NCBI GenBank assembly: GCA_020444515.1
Contig: JAHLKX010000004.1
Span: forward strand, 62,001 to 126,000
DNA length: 64,000 nucleotides
Reading direction: 5' to 3'
From: Bacteroidota bacterium
Lineage (GTDB): Bacteria > Bacteroidota > Bacteroidia > Bacteroidales > JAADJA01
Shown: piece by piece, positions 1-8,335 of the stretch
Position numbering within the stretch: position 1 is the first letter of the stretch
How the letters are laid out: every line of letters starts with the position of its first letter
Made by a program: the position numbers and the translations under genes
The notes under the pieces: generated by a model
Databases searched by the model: none
What the model was told of the DNA's origin: nothing
What the model saw: only the letters and a program-made list of their open reading frames with translations

Positions 1-1027
1 CGGCATAGGTGATCAGGTAGTCTTCTACAACCTTTACTTCTATTTGTAATTCAGGATAAACATGAACCGACGAGACCGAATCAGATTGAATGGAAGTATT
101 GACCCCCGCGTAAAAATGGTACTGATCAAATTTTAAACTGTAATACGGATGAATCTTAATGATACCACTATTATGAGTTGGGAGCAAACCATCCCCGTTA
201 ATATAATAATCAACACCCGCATTTATTCCAAGCTTTTCCATATCCGAAAAGCTAAAAAATTCCATTTTGCGATCAATCCCTAATGAAAAATCGATATTGT
301 GCTCAGTCGACTCTAACTTATCAAAGAGGAAATAATATCCCAGGTCAATTTTTTGATTGATAGATCGCTTATTGGTATAATTGCTTTCCAGCGAAGTAGA
401 AAGGCCGATGAGGGTATAATGCTGTTTGATATCACTTTTATCCAGGTCGAGTTCAGGAAAATCATCAGGTCGATAGCCATAAAAGTGGTAGCCGTCCCTT
501 TTTAAAAAAACATCTGCTGAAAAAGTATGCTTATTAAAAAACTTTTTGCCATAAAAGTCCAACTCGCTGTGACTGTTACCCGGATAGGCATAATCTTTTA
601 TTTTACCAGAGGAAGAAATATGTTTTAAATGCACTCCAAAAGCATTTTTTCTGGACCTGAGTTTATTGGCAAAAAACTCAATATAGGGCGTGGAATAGTT
701 CCCAATACCTGCTTTTATATAATTTTTATACAATTTCGAAACACTCTCTCCTTCAATGCGAGCAGGGACGATGGGATCGAGTTGGGCTTGTGTATGCAAC
801 GATTTCGTCAGCATCTCATATGAAAACTCGGGTTTAACCAGCTTCTCTTCCGGTATCCGGGGTGAAACATTTATTTTAAAAGCATCCGATACCTCGGGTT
901 GATAAGGTGCTACAACCGTGATCTCCTCGTTTTCAGAAACATTCTGACCCAGAACTGATCCGTAAATGGCGATGAAGCCCGCCAGTGAAATAATGCCAAA
1001 CGAAAATATATTATTCTTTTTTTTCAT
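1..1027 (-). CDS. Outer-membrane beta-barrel protein, TonB-dependent-receptor-like (C-terminus beyond window)
   Basis: The frame stays open from an ATG at 1027 to the left edge, giving about 342 residues without a stop. The product starts with a basic stretch and a hydrophobic segment ending in VLGQ, a typical signal peptide. Next comes a short periplasmic-looking segment (EEITVVAPYQPEVSDAF), then alternating aromatic strands such as YIKAGIGNYSTPYIEFFA, as in outer-membrane barrels. No complete TonB plug is visible in this part. It lies 14 bp downstream of the TPR gene on the same strand, with a GGAG ribosome site in the gap, so the two are probably one operon. A large TPR protein followed by a barrel protein of this kind is, as I recall, a common pair in Bacteroidota. 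The substrate is unknown. Confidence 0.72.
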   Translation of the reverse strand, partial: MKKKNNIFSFGIISLAGFIAIYGSVLGQNVSENEEITVVAPYQPEVSDAFKINVSPRIPEEKLVKPEFSYEMLTKSLHTQAQLDPIVPARIEGESVSKLYKNYIKAGIGNYSTPYIEFFANKLRSRKNAFGVHLKHISSSGKIKDYAYPGNSHSELDFYGKKFFNKHTFSADVFLKRDGYHFYGYRPDDFPELDLDKSDIKQHYTLIGLSTSLESNYTNKRSINQKIDLGYYFLFDKLESTEHNIDFSLGIDRKMEFFSFSDMEKLGINAGVDYYINGDGLLPTHNSGIIKIHPYYSLKFDQYHFYAGVNTSIQSDSVSSVHVYPELQIEVKVVEDYLITYA

Positions 1028-1041
1028 CTTCCACTCCTTCA

Positions 1042-4000
1042 TTAAAATTTCTCCAGTTGTACTTTCTCGTCTTCTAAATGAATGGTTTCTCCATCATTTT
1101 CCAAACTCCCGGCACTTTTTTCAAGTTCTTCCACATCGAGTATGTCATTCAATTTTTTAAGTGCAATGTTTTTCAGTTCAATCCCTTCGTAATTGTCGAT
1201 GATGCTCTGAAGGGTTTGCTTGGCCTGAAATGTATTGCCTTTAGCAACATAAATATCGGCCAGTAGGATAAAACCGTTCGCTACCCAATAGTCATAAGGG
1301 GCATAATTATTAATGAGCTGAAAAACATCCTTTTCAGCATTTTCTACATCATTCAGGTTGTACTCAATTTCAGCGATCCGGTATTGGGCTTCTGCACCAG
1401 CCACGCCTTGTGAAAAGGATGCGATTTCCTTATATTGCGCTTTCGCCAGCAACACTTCATCAGTCTGAAAAAGGGAATTGGCCCTGATGACCATGGCTTC
1501 GAGTTTCATCTCGTCACTGATTTTGGGCTCTGCCAGCAATTTATCTGCCGGTTCGATCGCCTCTTCATATTGATTCAGTAAATAGTTATTTTTCATCAAC
1601 CCATACCACGACTCCAATATGTTCTCTTTATTTTGGGCAATTTTTTCAAGTTGTTTGAAATAGTTCAGTGATTTTTGATGATCTTCCAGTTCAAACGCCA
1701 GGTCAGCAGCTTTTAACAAAGCACTCTCCGTAAACTCCGAGCCTGGCTTGCTTATCACATATTCGTATAGCTCAAGGGCTTCGGCTTTCTTGTCTTCTTT
1801 CATGCGCTCATCGGCCAAATAATAACTGGCACTGATGGTAAATGCGCCATTTGGAAATTGATCGAGATATCGTTGCAATGAAACATTGGCTCCCTGATCT
1901 CCGCTTAGATATTGATTTTCAGCAGAAGTATAAGTAATAGAATCCTGCTCTGAAGCTGAGATATTGGCAAAAGAAAGATCTTTAGCATAAGCAAAAAAAT
2001 CATCTACTTTGCCCATGTCCACATAAATGTTGCGAATACTTTCCAGGGCCTCTTTTGATTCGGTGGTTGCCGGATAATCCTCTACGACCCCTTTAAATGT
2101 TTTCAAGGCCAGTTCATTCAGGTTGCTATTGTAATAGATCAATCCAGATTTTAGCCTTGACTTTACCGCATAATTACCATCGGGATAATCGGTGGCCACT
2201 TTTTTGAAATTAAGCAATGCGTTTTCATTGTCTTTATTCACCAGATAAGCATCGGCCAGCTCATAATAAGCCTCACTCAAATAGGAAGAATTGGGATAAC
2301 TGCTGATCATTTGCCTGAGGGTTCCAATTTGCTCCGGATACCGCTGTAAAACGCCCAGTGCCTTGGATTTTTGAACCATGGCATAATCTACATCAATGGC
2401 ATTCATTGCTATGGCTTTATCGTAATAGGCAATGGCATTGTCATAACCCTTATTTGTAAACCATGCATCACCCAAACGAAGAAAAGCATCCGCAACCATG
2501 ACCGGGTCTTCATCTTTCAGGTTTGAAATAAACTCTTTGAAATAATAGATGCAGCCCTTGTATTCTTGCCGTTTGAAATAAACATAACCTAAATTGTAAT
2601 TGGCTATGTTATAAACAGGTAATTTTTTAGCTTTGGGCGTTCCCAGAAAATCCAGATAATACTTTTTGGCTCCCCAATAGTTTTCCTGCCGGTAAAATGA
2701 CTCTGCAATCCAAAAAACACTTTCAGCCGTGATCAGTTTATCCTCATTGAATTCGGTAGCCTTGGTAAACATCTTAATGGCTTCCTCGTAATTGTATTGG
2801 TTGAATAGATCTATGGCATGATAGAAAGTGATCTTCTGGAAATTTCCTTTATAATCCGCACCTTTTACCTGAATATTTTCCAGCGCATCCTGCGCATCCT
2901 TAAAATTCCTTGTGGCCATGGAAATTTTGAAAAGGAAATTATACGCCTCATCAGCCCGCCTGGAATCGGGATAGGCTTTGAGGTAAGCCCTTAATGACCT
3001 GACAGCTTCACTGTAAGGATCATAAGAGAGTTCAAAAGCCAGCTGTGCCTGTTTAAAAAGAGCATCCTCACGTATATCCTGATCAAAAGGAATCTTGTAA
3101 GAGGAATTGAAGGCATTGGCAGCAAATTGTTTTTGATCTGTTTTGAGGTACGCTGCTCCGAGATAGTAATAGGCATATTGTGCCAGGGTGTCATTGGCAT
3201 TGGTTGCCTGTTGCAGGTTACGGGCAGCTTCTTCGTAGTTACCCATTTGATAAAAGGTATGACCCAAGATATAAAAATCACCCGGTGTCATCTGGAAACG
3301 TGAACTTAAATAATATTGTTCGAGGTACGGAAGTGCTTGTTCATATCGACCAAGGTAATAATACGATTGACCCAGCACCCTGGTGAGTTCTGCGGCCCGC
3401 TTGTCAGTGGCATTGATCAACAGAGGGGGTGCCATATCCACAACCTCATTGTATTTTCCCTGCATAAAATAGATCTGCACAATGTAATAAGGTGCAATGG
3501 CTTTAAAATTGGGATCATCTTGAAGCTGTTTGAATTCAAGAAGTGCTTGGTCATAATTACCTTCGGTATAATCGAGATGAGCCAGGTAATAGGCTGAAGG
3601 GGAACTGTATTTGGAATTGGAATGTACTACCTTTCTAAAAGCATCTCCTGCCTTCTGAAACTCATCCTGTCTGAAATAGCAGTATCCCAACTTGAATTGA
3701 AATTCAGCCCTGTCCTCATTGGAAAGTTCTGTAATATCTACCTGTTCAAAATATGTGATGGCACTGCGATATTTCCGGTTTCCATGCGACAGTTTTCCCA
3801 ATTGAAAATTCACAAGGTTTCGGTAAGAGCTGGTAGGATGATTCTGCACAAATTCAGCCAGCATATACTCTGCATCGCTATTGTACAACTCCAGTGCGCA
3901 GAGGGCTTCATAGTACTCGGCATTGATCCGTAAGGGAGCAAAGGGATTTTTAACAGCCTCGATAACCGATTCGAATTGTTTTTGTGCGGCACCGAATTTT

Positions 4001-4137
4001 TCTTTGTCAAACAGATCTCTTCCGGTTCGGTAAGCCAGTTCAGGATCATTGTATATCGCTGTTTGCTGGGATCGAAGACTACCCACTAAGATGAGCATCA
4101 AGGTAAATAAAAATATCGTTCTGCGAAGTAAAGCCAT
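1042..4137 (-). CDS. Large exported tetratricopeptide-repeat protein (1031 aa)
   Basis: The protein has a signal peptide (hydrophobic residues about 8-22, ending GSLRSQ) and is then almost entirely TPR repeats. Recurrent helices such as YYLGRYEQALPYLEQYY, YNQYNYEEAIKMFTKA-type units and ALLNFKKVATDYPDGNY continue to about residue 1000. A short acidic tail (SLENDGETIHLEDEKV) closes it. There is no catalytic domain, so it is probably a periplasmic or outer-membrane-associated scaffold. The beta-barrel gene follows after 14 bp and is presumably its functional partner. The ATG at 4137 lies about 45 nt downstream of a TAATTTTG box (4187-4194), which fits the chosen start. The binding partner cannot be read from sequence. 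Confidence 0.88.
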   Translation of the reverse strand: MALLRRTIFLFTLMLILVGSLRSQQTAIYNDPELAYRTGRDLFDKEKFGAAQKQFESVIEAVKNPFAPLRINAEYYEALCALELYNSDAEYMLAEFVQNHPTSSYRNLVNFQLGKLSHGNRKYRSAITYFEQVDITELSNEDRAEFQFKLGYCYFRQDEFQKAGDAFRKVVHSNSKYSSPSAYYLAHLDYTEGNYDQALLEFKQLQDDPNFKAIAPYYIVQIYFMQGKYNEVVDMAPPLLINATDKRAAELTRVLGQSYYYLGRYEQALPYLEQYYLSSRFQMTPGDFYILGHTFYQMGNYEEAARNLQQATNANDTLAQYAYYYLGAAYLKTDQKQFAANAFNSSYKIPFDQDIREDALFKQAQLAFELSYDPYSEAVRSLRAYLKAYPDSRRADEAYNFLFKISMATRNFKDAQDALENIQVKGADYKGNFQKITFYHAIDLFNQYNYEEAIKMFTKATEFNEDKLITAESVFWIAESFYRQENYWGAKKYYLDFLGTPKAKKLPVYNIANYNLGYVYFKRQEYKGCIYYFKEFISNLKDEDPVMVADAFLRLGDAWFTNKGYDNAIAYYDKAIAMNAIDVDYAMVQKSKALGVLQRYPEQIGTLRQMISSYPNSSYLSEAYYELADAYLVNKDNENALLNFKKVATDYPDGNYAVKSRLKSGLIYYNSNLNELALKTFKGVVEDYPATTESKEALESIRNIYVDMGKVDDFFAYAKDLSFANISASEQDSITYTSAENQYLSGDQGANVSLQRYLDQFPNGAFTISASYYLADERMKEDKKAEALELYEYVISKPGSEFTESALLKAADLAFELEDHQKSLNYFKQLEKIAQNKENILESWYGLMKNNYLLNQYEEAIEPADKLLAEPKISDEMKLEAMVIRANSLFQTDEVLLAKAQYKEIASFSQGVAGAEAQYRIAEIEYNLNDVENAEKDVFQLINNYAPYDYWVANGFILLADIYVAKGNTFQAKQTLQSIIDNYEGIELKNIALKKLNDILDVEELEKSAGSLENDGETIHLEDEKVQLEKF

Positions 4138-4186
4138 ATCTACACTACAAATTGATTACGTAATTCAGCCATTACGGGATATTAAG

Positions 4187-4194
4187 CAAAATTA
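4187..4194 (-). promoter_or_regulatory. Putative -7 promoter box for the TPR-barrel operon
   Basis: TAATTTTG on the minus strand fits the Bacteroidota -7 consensus TAnnTTTG. It sits about 50 bp before the ATG at 4137. No clear TTTG -33 box was found upstream, so support is moderate. Confidence 0.4.
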
Positions 4195-4331
4195 GTAATG
4201 ATGTCAGGTAGAGATCGCTGCGATATCCGGAAATTATAACATTAACTTGTTAATAACTCCACATTAACGCAGGATTTGATTTATTATTTTAGCCCACTCA
4301 TTATCATCAAAAAGACAATTGAAGATATCTG

Positions 4332-4339
4332 TATATTTG
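4332..4339 (+). promoter_or_regulatory. Putative -7 promoter box for the DUF1028 gene
   Basis: TATATTTG matches TAnnTTTG. It lies 22 bp before the start codon, which is preceded by an AAAAGGA ribosome site with 6 nt spacing. The implied leader is very short. Confidence 0.5.
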
Positions 4340-4361
4340 TATTTTAAATAAAAGGACTTCT

Positions 4362-5345
4362 ATGAAAAAATTATCAATTCTCATCTTTTCCTTCTGCCTG
4401 GTCAATCTTGTTAATGCTCAGGATACATTTTCCATTTGTGCCATCGACACGCTAACCGGGGAAGTGGGTAGTGCAGGTGCTTCATGCATCGGGGCGCCAC
4501 AAATTCCACAGGGGTGCTACATTCTGAGCGACGTCATTCCTGGTGTAGGTGTCATTCATACTCAAGCCTATTATACGGCGGGAAATCAAAATTATGCACA
4601 TGCGCTCATGATAGAGGGCATTCCACCGGCTCAAATGGTTGACTCACTGGTAGCCCATGATATCGGTAACAATCCCACCATCAGACAATATGGAATTGTC
4701 GATTTTTATACCGGTGTTCCTCGGACAGCAGCCTATACAGGTATTAATTGTGACGACTATAAAAACCATATTATCGGTCCCAACTACACCATCCAGGGCA
4801 ATATACTGCTTGGTCAACAAATCCTCGATTCAATGGAAGCACGATTTCTGGCCACCGAAGGTGAGCTAGCGTGCAAATTGATGGCTGCCCTGCAGGGTGC
4901 CAGAGTGATCGGGGCAGATACCCGTTGCCTTGATGATGGCGTATCAAGCCTCTCTTCATTTTTACGGGTGGCTAAACCTGATGATCCGGCCAATGATCTA
5001 TACCTCGACTTAAATGTGCCATCGACCCCTGTTGGAATTGATCCCATTGACTCACTGCAAATACTTATTGATAACTGGGGAAGTTGTTTGGTTTCGTCTG
5101 TAAATAATGAGCCTCCATCGCAGCTGGCCAGATTTTACCCAAACCCAACAGGAGAAATTTTAAACATTGATGTGAACCGCTTGATAAATCACGCGGTGAT
5201 CATTGAAATTTTCTCGGTAACAGGAAAGAAATTGTTAGAACGTGAATTTAATTCAAACAAAATACAAATCAAACACGGCCTTGAATCAGGCCTCTATTTC
5301 TGCCGCATCAATCAATCTGAAGTTTATAAAATCCTGATCAGATAA
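4362..5345 (+). CDS. Secreted DUF1028-family protein with T9SS type A sorting domain
   Basis: Signal peptide of about 19 residues (ending VNAQ). Residues about 20-225 match the DUF1028 pattern: it begins DTFSICAIDTLTGEVGSAGAS, then has GVGVIHTQAYYTAGNQ, a GIPPAQMVDSL segment, and RQYGIVD followed by AAYTG. DUF1028 proteins resemble N-terminal-nucleophile hydrolases in layout, but their reaction is not established, so the substrate is unknown. The last about 75 residues (ARFYPNPTGEILNI ... GLYFCRI ... KILIR) form a type A T9SS sorting tail, implying Sec export followed by surface display or release. A ribosome site (AAAGGA) is 6 nt before the ATG. Neighbours give no functional hint. Confidence 0.87.
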   Translation: MKKLSILIFSFCLVNLVNAQDTFSICAIDTLTGEVGSAGASCIGAPQIPQGCYILSDVIPGVGVIHTQAYYTAGNQNYAHALMIEGIPPAQMVDSLVAHDIGNNPTIRQYGIVDFYTGVPRTAAYTGINCDDYKNHIIGPNYTIQGNILLGQQILDSMEARFLATEGELACKLMAALQGARVIGADTRCLDDGVSSLSSFLRVAKPDDPANDLYLDLNVPSTPVGIDPIDSLQILIDNWGSCLVSSVNNEPPSQLARFYPNPTGEILNIDVNRLINHAVIIEIFSVTGKKLLEREFNSNKIQIKHGLESGLYFCRINQSEVYKILIR

Positions 5346-5462
5346 TTTAATGTGTCTGGTCAAAAGAATGAATGGTGGTCATTTTTACCTAAAATGAAAT
5401 GTTTCTGATTTCATGTCAAAATGAAAGCAGGGCACTAACAAGTGAATCTATCCAGTCCCCTC

Positions 5463-5960
5463 CTAATTAGCAGCCATTCCTGAAGAGCGGTTTTTGCTTC
5501 TTTCAATGGACTGCAGGGCCAGGTATCCATCGCCAAATTTGGCGATGTTATCGAGTTCGATGTCATACTGATCATAGTGGCGTTCCTCGTCCATAACCAG
5601 TTCTTCAAATAATTTTTTGGAAACCGAATCGGCATTAGCCGCACATTCATTGGCCCACAGGTTATAATCCTTGGCACTACCTTCTTCCATATCCCTTGCC
5701 TTCTCAAGCATTCCTTTAATATCATGGATTTTATCGACAGGCTCAGCCACTTCCATTTGCACCTCTCCCCGAAGGAATAAAATTCGCTCTGCCAGTTTTT
5801 CAACATGAAGCATTTCGTCAATGGCAGTTCGTTTAAATAACCCAGCCAATAAATCATAGCCCTGATCGTCGCAGTGAAAATGAAAATACATATATTGATG
5901 TACAGCGGCCAGTTCATCTCCAATTGCTTTATTCAATAAATCAATACTCTTTTCGTGCAT
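5463..5960 (-). CDS. bfr: Bacterioferritin-like ferroxidase (165 aa)
   Basis: A ferritin-like four-helix protein. The di-iron ligands of bacterioferritin are visible: E16 (GDELAAVHQY), E49 and H52 (IDEMLHVEKL), a mid-helix Glu (ANECAAN), and the E..H pair in MDEERHYDQY. M50 lies where bacterioferritin binds haem, so this is bacterioferritin rather than plain ferritin. Family role: oxidise Fe(II) and store the iron in a 24-mer cage. The frame extends upstream to a TTG at 5987, but the ATG at 5960 gives the usual family N-terminus (MHEKSIDLL), and a TATTTTTG promoter-like box at 5985-5992 overlaps the longer start. It diverges from a flavin reductase-rubredoxin gene, so an oxidative-stress/iron theme is likely. 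Confidence 0.9.
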   Translation of the reverse strand: MHEKSIDLLNKAIGDELAAVHQYMYFHFHCDDQGYDLLAGLFKRTAIDEMLHVEKLAERILFLRGEVQMEVAEPVDKIHDIKGMLEKARDMEEGSAKDYNLWANECAANADSVSKKLFEELVMDEERHYDQYDIELDNIAKFGDGYLALQSIERSKNRSSGMAAN

Positions 5961-5984
5961 AATATGTGGTTTTAATTCATATTT

Positions 5985-5992
5985 CAAAAATA
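5985..5992 (-). promoter_or_regulatory. Putative -7 box for bacterioferritin
   Basis: TATTTTTG on the minus strand lies 25 bp before the ATG at 5960. It fits TAnnTTTG. No convincing -33 box was found. Confidence 0.4.
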
Positions 5993-6096
5993 CCTAATTT
6001 AGCATAGAATTCAGGATTGAACCAAAAAAAAGTTTTAATATTGAAATGGGAAAAGTAATTTTGAGGTTTTTCTTTTAAAAATTGAGGACTCGTTCA

Positions 6097-6843
6097 ATGA
6101 ATTTAGAAGCTTTCTTAAAAATGTCTTACGGCATCTACCTGATCAGCTCCAAGAGCGGCAAAGAAATGAGTGGTTATATTGCTAACACAGCCTTTCAGGT
6201 AACAGCGGAGCCCCCCAAACTGGCCATCAGTTGCCATAAAAATAATACTACAGCACGGGTGATTGATGAGAGTGGTGTTTTTAACCTGTCTGTTCTGGCA
6301 AAAGATACCGATGCAGGTTTGATCGGCTTGTTTGGCTATCAAAGTGGCCATGAAGATGAAAAGTTCCACAGGGTACAACACAAAACAGGAAACAACGGAG
6401 CACCTGTTATTTTGAGTCATTCGGTTGCCTATTTTGAGTGTAAGGTAGTTGATAAATTTGATGTGGGTACCCATTATCTCTTTATCGGTGAAGTTACAGA
6501 TGGTGAGCTTTTAGAGCGGGATAAGGATCCGCTGACGTATGCATTTTTCAGAGATGAAATGAAACTGATGGCGCCGGAGCGGGCGCCTACGTATGTTGAT
6601 AAGAACAAACTGGCAAAAGACCGGGAAGATGCTATCCACAAGGAAGAAAAAAGCAACCAGGAGGAAGATGGAAAAGATTTGGGCGGCCGGTTTATTTGTT
6701 CCATTTGTGCTTATGTTTACGATCCCGAGGTGGGTGATGAAGCACAGGGGATTCCTCCCGGTACTCCATTTGAAGATCTGCCCGAAGATTGGATTTGTCC
6801 TATTTGTGCAGCGGCCAAATCAATGTTTATCAGCGACAATTAA
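6097..6843 (+). CDS. Flavin reductase domain fused to rubredoxin (high-molecular-weight rubredoxin type)
   Basis: Residues about 1-155 form a flavin reductase-like FMN-binding domain ([21 protein letters not shown], then [14 protein letters not shown]). After a charged linker (about 170-195) comes a complete rubredoxin with iron-binding cysteines C201, C204, C234 and C237 ([14 protein letters not shown] ... [10 protein letters not shown]). Similar fusions in anaerobes carry electrons from NADH to rubredoxin-dependent oxygen, NO or peroxide reductases; the partner here is not in the window. The start is the ATG at 6097, with GAGG 9 nt upstream; the frame also has a TTG at 6082. It diverges from bacterioferritin, and DUF5063 follows after 12 bp, probably co-transcribed. 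Confidence 0.9.
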   Translation: MNLEAFLKMSYGIYLISSKSGKEMSGYIANTAFQVTAEPPKLAISCHKNNTTARVIDESGVFNLSVLAKDTDAGLIGLFGYQSGHEDEKFHRVQHKTGNNGAPVILSHSVAYFECKVVDKFDVGTHYLFIGEVTDGELLERDKDPLTYAFFRDEMKLMAPERAPTYVDKNKLAKDREDAIHKEEKSNQEEDGKDLGGRFICSICAYVYDPEVGDEAQGIPPGTPFEDLPEDWICPICAAAKSMFISDN

Positions 6844-6855
6844 TATTCAACAGTC

Positions 6856-7407
6856 ATGAACCAAATTCCAGATCATCCGGTCTATTCCAGAAGTGTTCTT
6901 GAATTTCTAACCGTTGCCAACGATTATTGCATTACCCTTTCCAACTCCGATAAACTGAGTCAGCAAAAATTACTGGATTATTTATTAAAAGTACTTCCAC
7001 TAATTTATCTCAAAGCTTCGTTACTACCTCTGGTCAATGCACGGAATCCGGAATTTAACGAAAAGTTTTTTACAGAAGAAGAATGGGAAGCATTATTCAA
7101 TAACATCAGAAACATATTTAAGAAAAACGATGTTTTTTGGATTGTAGATCAAAAGGATAAAACAAATGATATGATCAAAGGAAGTCTGGCTGAACATTTA
7201 ACAGATATTTTTCAATCGCTTAAGGACTTCCTCGAATTATACCAGAAGAACTCCATAGATGCCAAGGAGAATGCCGTTGAGGATGTTTATTCAACTTTTA
7301 CTCAGCACTGGGGATATCGGCTTGTTGATGCCCACAAAACCCTTCACTACCTGGCCATGGAGTATGTATCTGAAGCCGATGAACCCATAGAGGATCCCTT
7401 ATTATAG
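6856..7407 (+). CDS. DUF5063-family cytoplasmic protein
   Basis: 183 residues, no signal peptide, all-helical. The segment SVLEFLTVANDYC ... LLDYLLKVLPLIYLKASLLP matches DUF5063, a family common in Bacteroidota with no assigned function. A conserved-looking WGYRLVDAHKTLHYL motif is near the C-terminus. It begins 12 bp after the flavin reductase-rubredoxin gene and is probably in its operon. Its stop codon ends at 7407, and the opposite-strand gene begins its stop codon at 7408, so the two convergent genes abut with no spacer. Confidence 0.8.
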   Translation: MNQIPDHPVYSRSVLEFLTVANDYCITLSNSDKLSQQKLLDYLLKVLPLIYLKASLLPLVNARNPEFNEKFFTEEEWEALFNNIRNIFKKNDVFWIVDQKDKTNDMIKGSLAEHLTDIFQSLKDFLELYQKNSIDAKENAVEDVYSTFTQHWGYRLVDAHKTLHYLAMEYVSEADEPIEDPLL

Positions 7408-8265
7408 TCAAACTTTCAACACTTCAAAATATACAATTCCATGATCCGAATAATCATGGATCCATTGATCCTGTTCAGCCGAAGGATGTGGATGGTCTGT
7501 GAGTCCAACTATGTTTAAATCACACCCATCGAATTGGGTAAATTTCAGGTGACTGGATGCCAGCACATGGTCAAGATTTCCTTTAAGTCCTGAATAGCTG
7601 CCATTAAAATAGGTGTAAGCAGAATTTTTGGAAAGCAATTTCATTTGATAGGTTCCGGCAGACATGAGTTTTTTCAATCGACTGATCTCCTCTTCCGGAT
7701 CGATATCCAAATTTCCATAGCTATAGTTCATGCCCATGGTATTATAATCACCCGAAACAATAAAATGAGCATGCTCCGGCCCACCAGCTGCTCTATTGAT
7801 TGCCTTTTTCAAGTTCCGGATTTTTCCAAACATATCATCCCGAAGCCCCCATCCTACCGGGCTATTCATACTCTTAAGGTGAAGGAAAAGCATCACATAT
7901 TTAATCCCATCCAAAACGATGGTCAATAAAACACCCGGGCGCAGCATGGCATTACCAGACTTGAATTCAAGCCGCTGTGTGACAAAGGAACTAAAATTAC
8001 CGCGGATCCCCAGCAGGGTTTCCTGTGCCTGCTCTCCCTCAGTAATATGAAATGCATATCCTGAAAAATGATCCATGAACTCACTAAATACATCCTTGCT
8101 GCGCACTTCGAATAATGCGAATACATCGGGATTGTGTTTCTTAATTTCAAGCGCAACGCGTTCAACTTTATCCCTGAATTGAGGTTTAAGATTTCCTTTG
8201 TTATCCCTGGAATTGGTACCGAAATTTTCAACATTCCAGGACAAACAGGAGAATGCTACTGCCAT
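7408..8265 (-). CDS. Endonuclease/exonuclease/phosphatase-fold protein
   Basis: 285 residues of the exonuclease III/DNase I fold. The motifs in order are SWNVENFG (Asn motif), DVFALFEVRSKD (metal-binding Glu), FLHLKSMNS, VSGDYNTMG (catalytic D-x-N), LDHVLASSHL, and the final SDHGIVYFE (Asp-His pair). The family cleaves phosphodiesters or phosphomonoesters in nucleic acids, phospholipids or inositol phosphates. There is no signal peptide, and the substrate cannot be told from sequence. The ATG at 8265 places the first motif at residue about 9, as is usual for a cytoplasmic member. Confidence 0.86.
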   Translation of the reverse strand: MAVAFSCLSWNVENFGTNSRDNKGNLKPQFRDKVERVALEIKKHNPDVFALFEVRSKDVFSEFMDHFSGYAFHITEGEQAQETLLGIRGNFSSFVTQRLEFKSGNAMLRPGVLLTIVLDGIKYVMLFLHLKSMNSPVGWGLRDDMFGKIRNLKKAINRAAGGPEHAHFIVSGDYNTMGMNYSYGNLDIDPEEEISRLKKLMSAGTYQMKLLSKNSAYTYFNGSYSGLKGNLDHVLASSHLKFTQFDGCDLNIVGLTDHPHPSAEQDQWIHDYSDHGIVYFEVLKV

Positions 8266-8335
8266 GATATTTCATTTAGTTTGATAAAGGATAAAGGTAT
8301 GAAAAATCCTCAAATCCTTTAGCTAAACAAGACAA

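Noticed and set aside
2991..3281. Out-of-frame ORFs within the large TPR gene
   Set aside because: They overlap the conserved TPR frame, lack family resemblance and match no promoter or ribosome site; shadows of the real gene.
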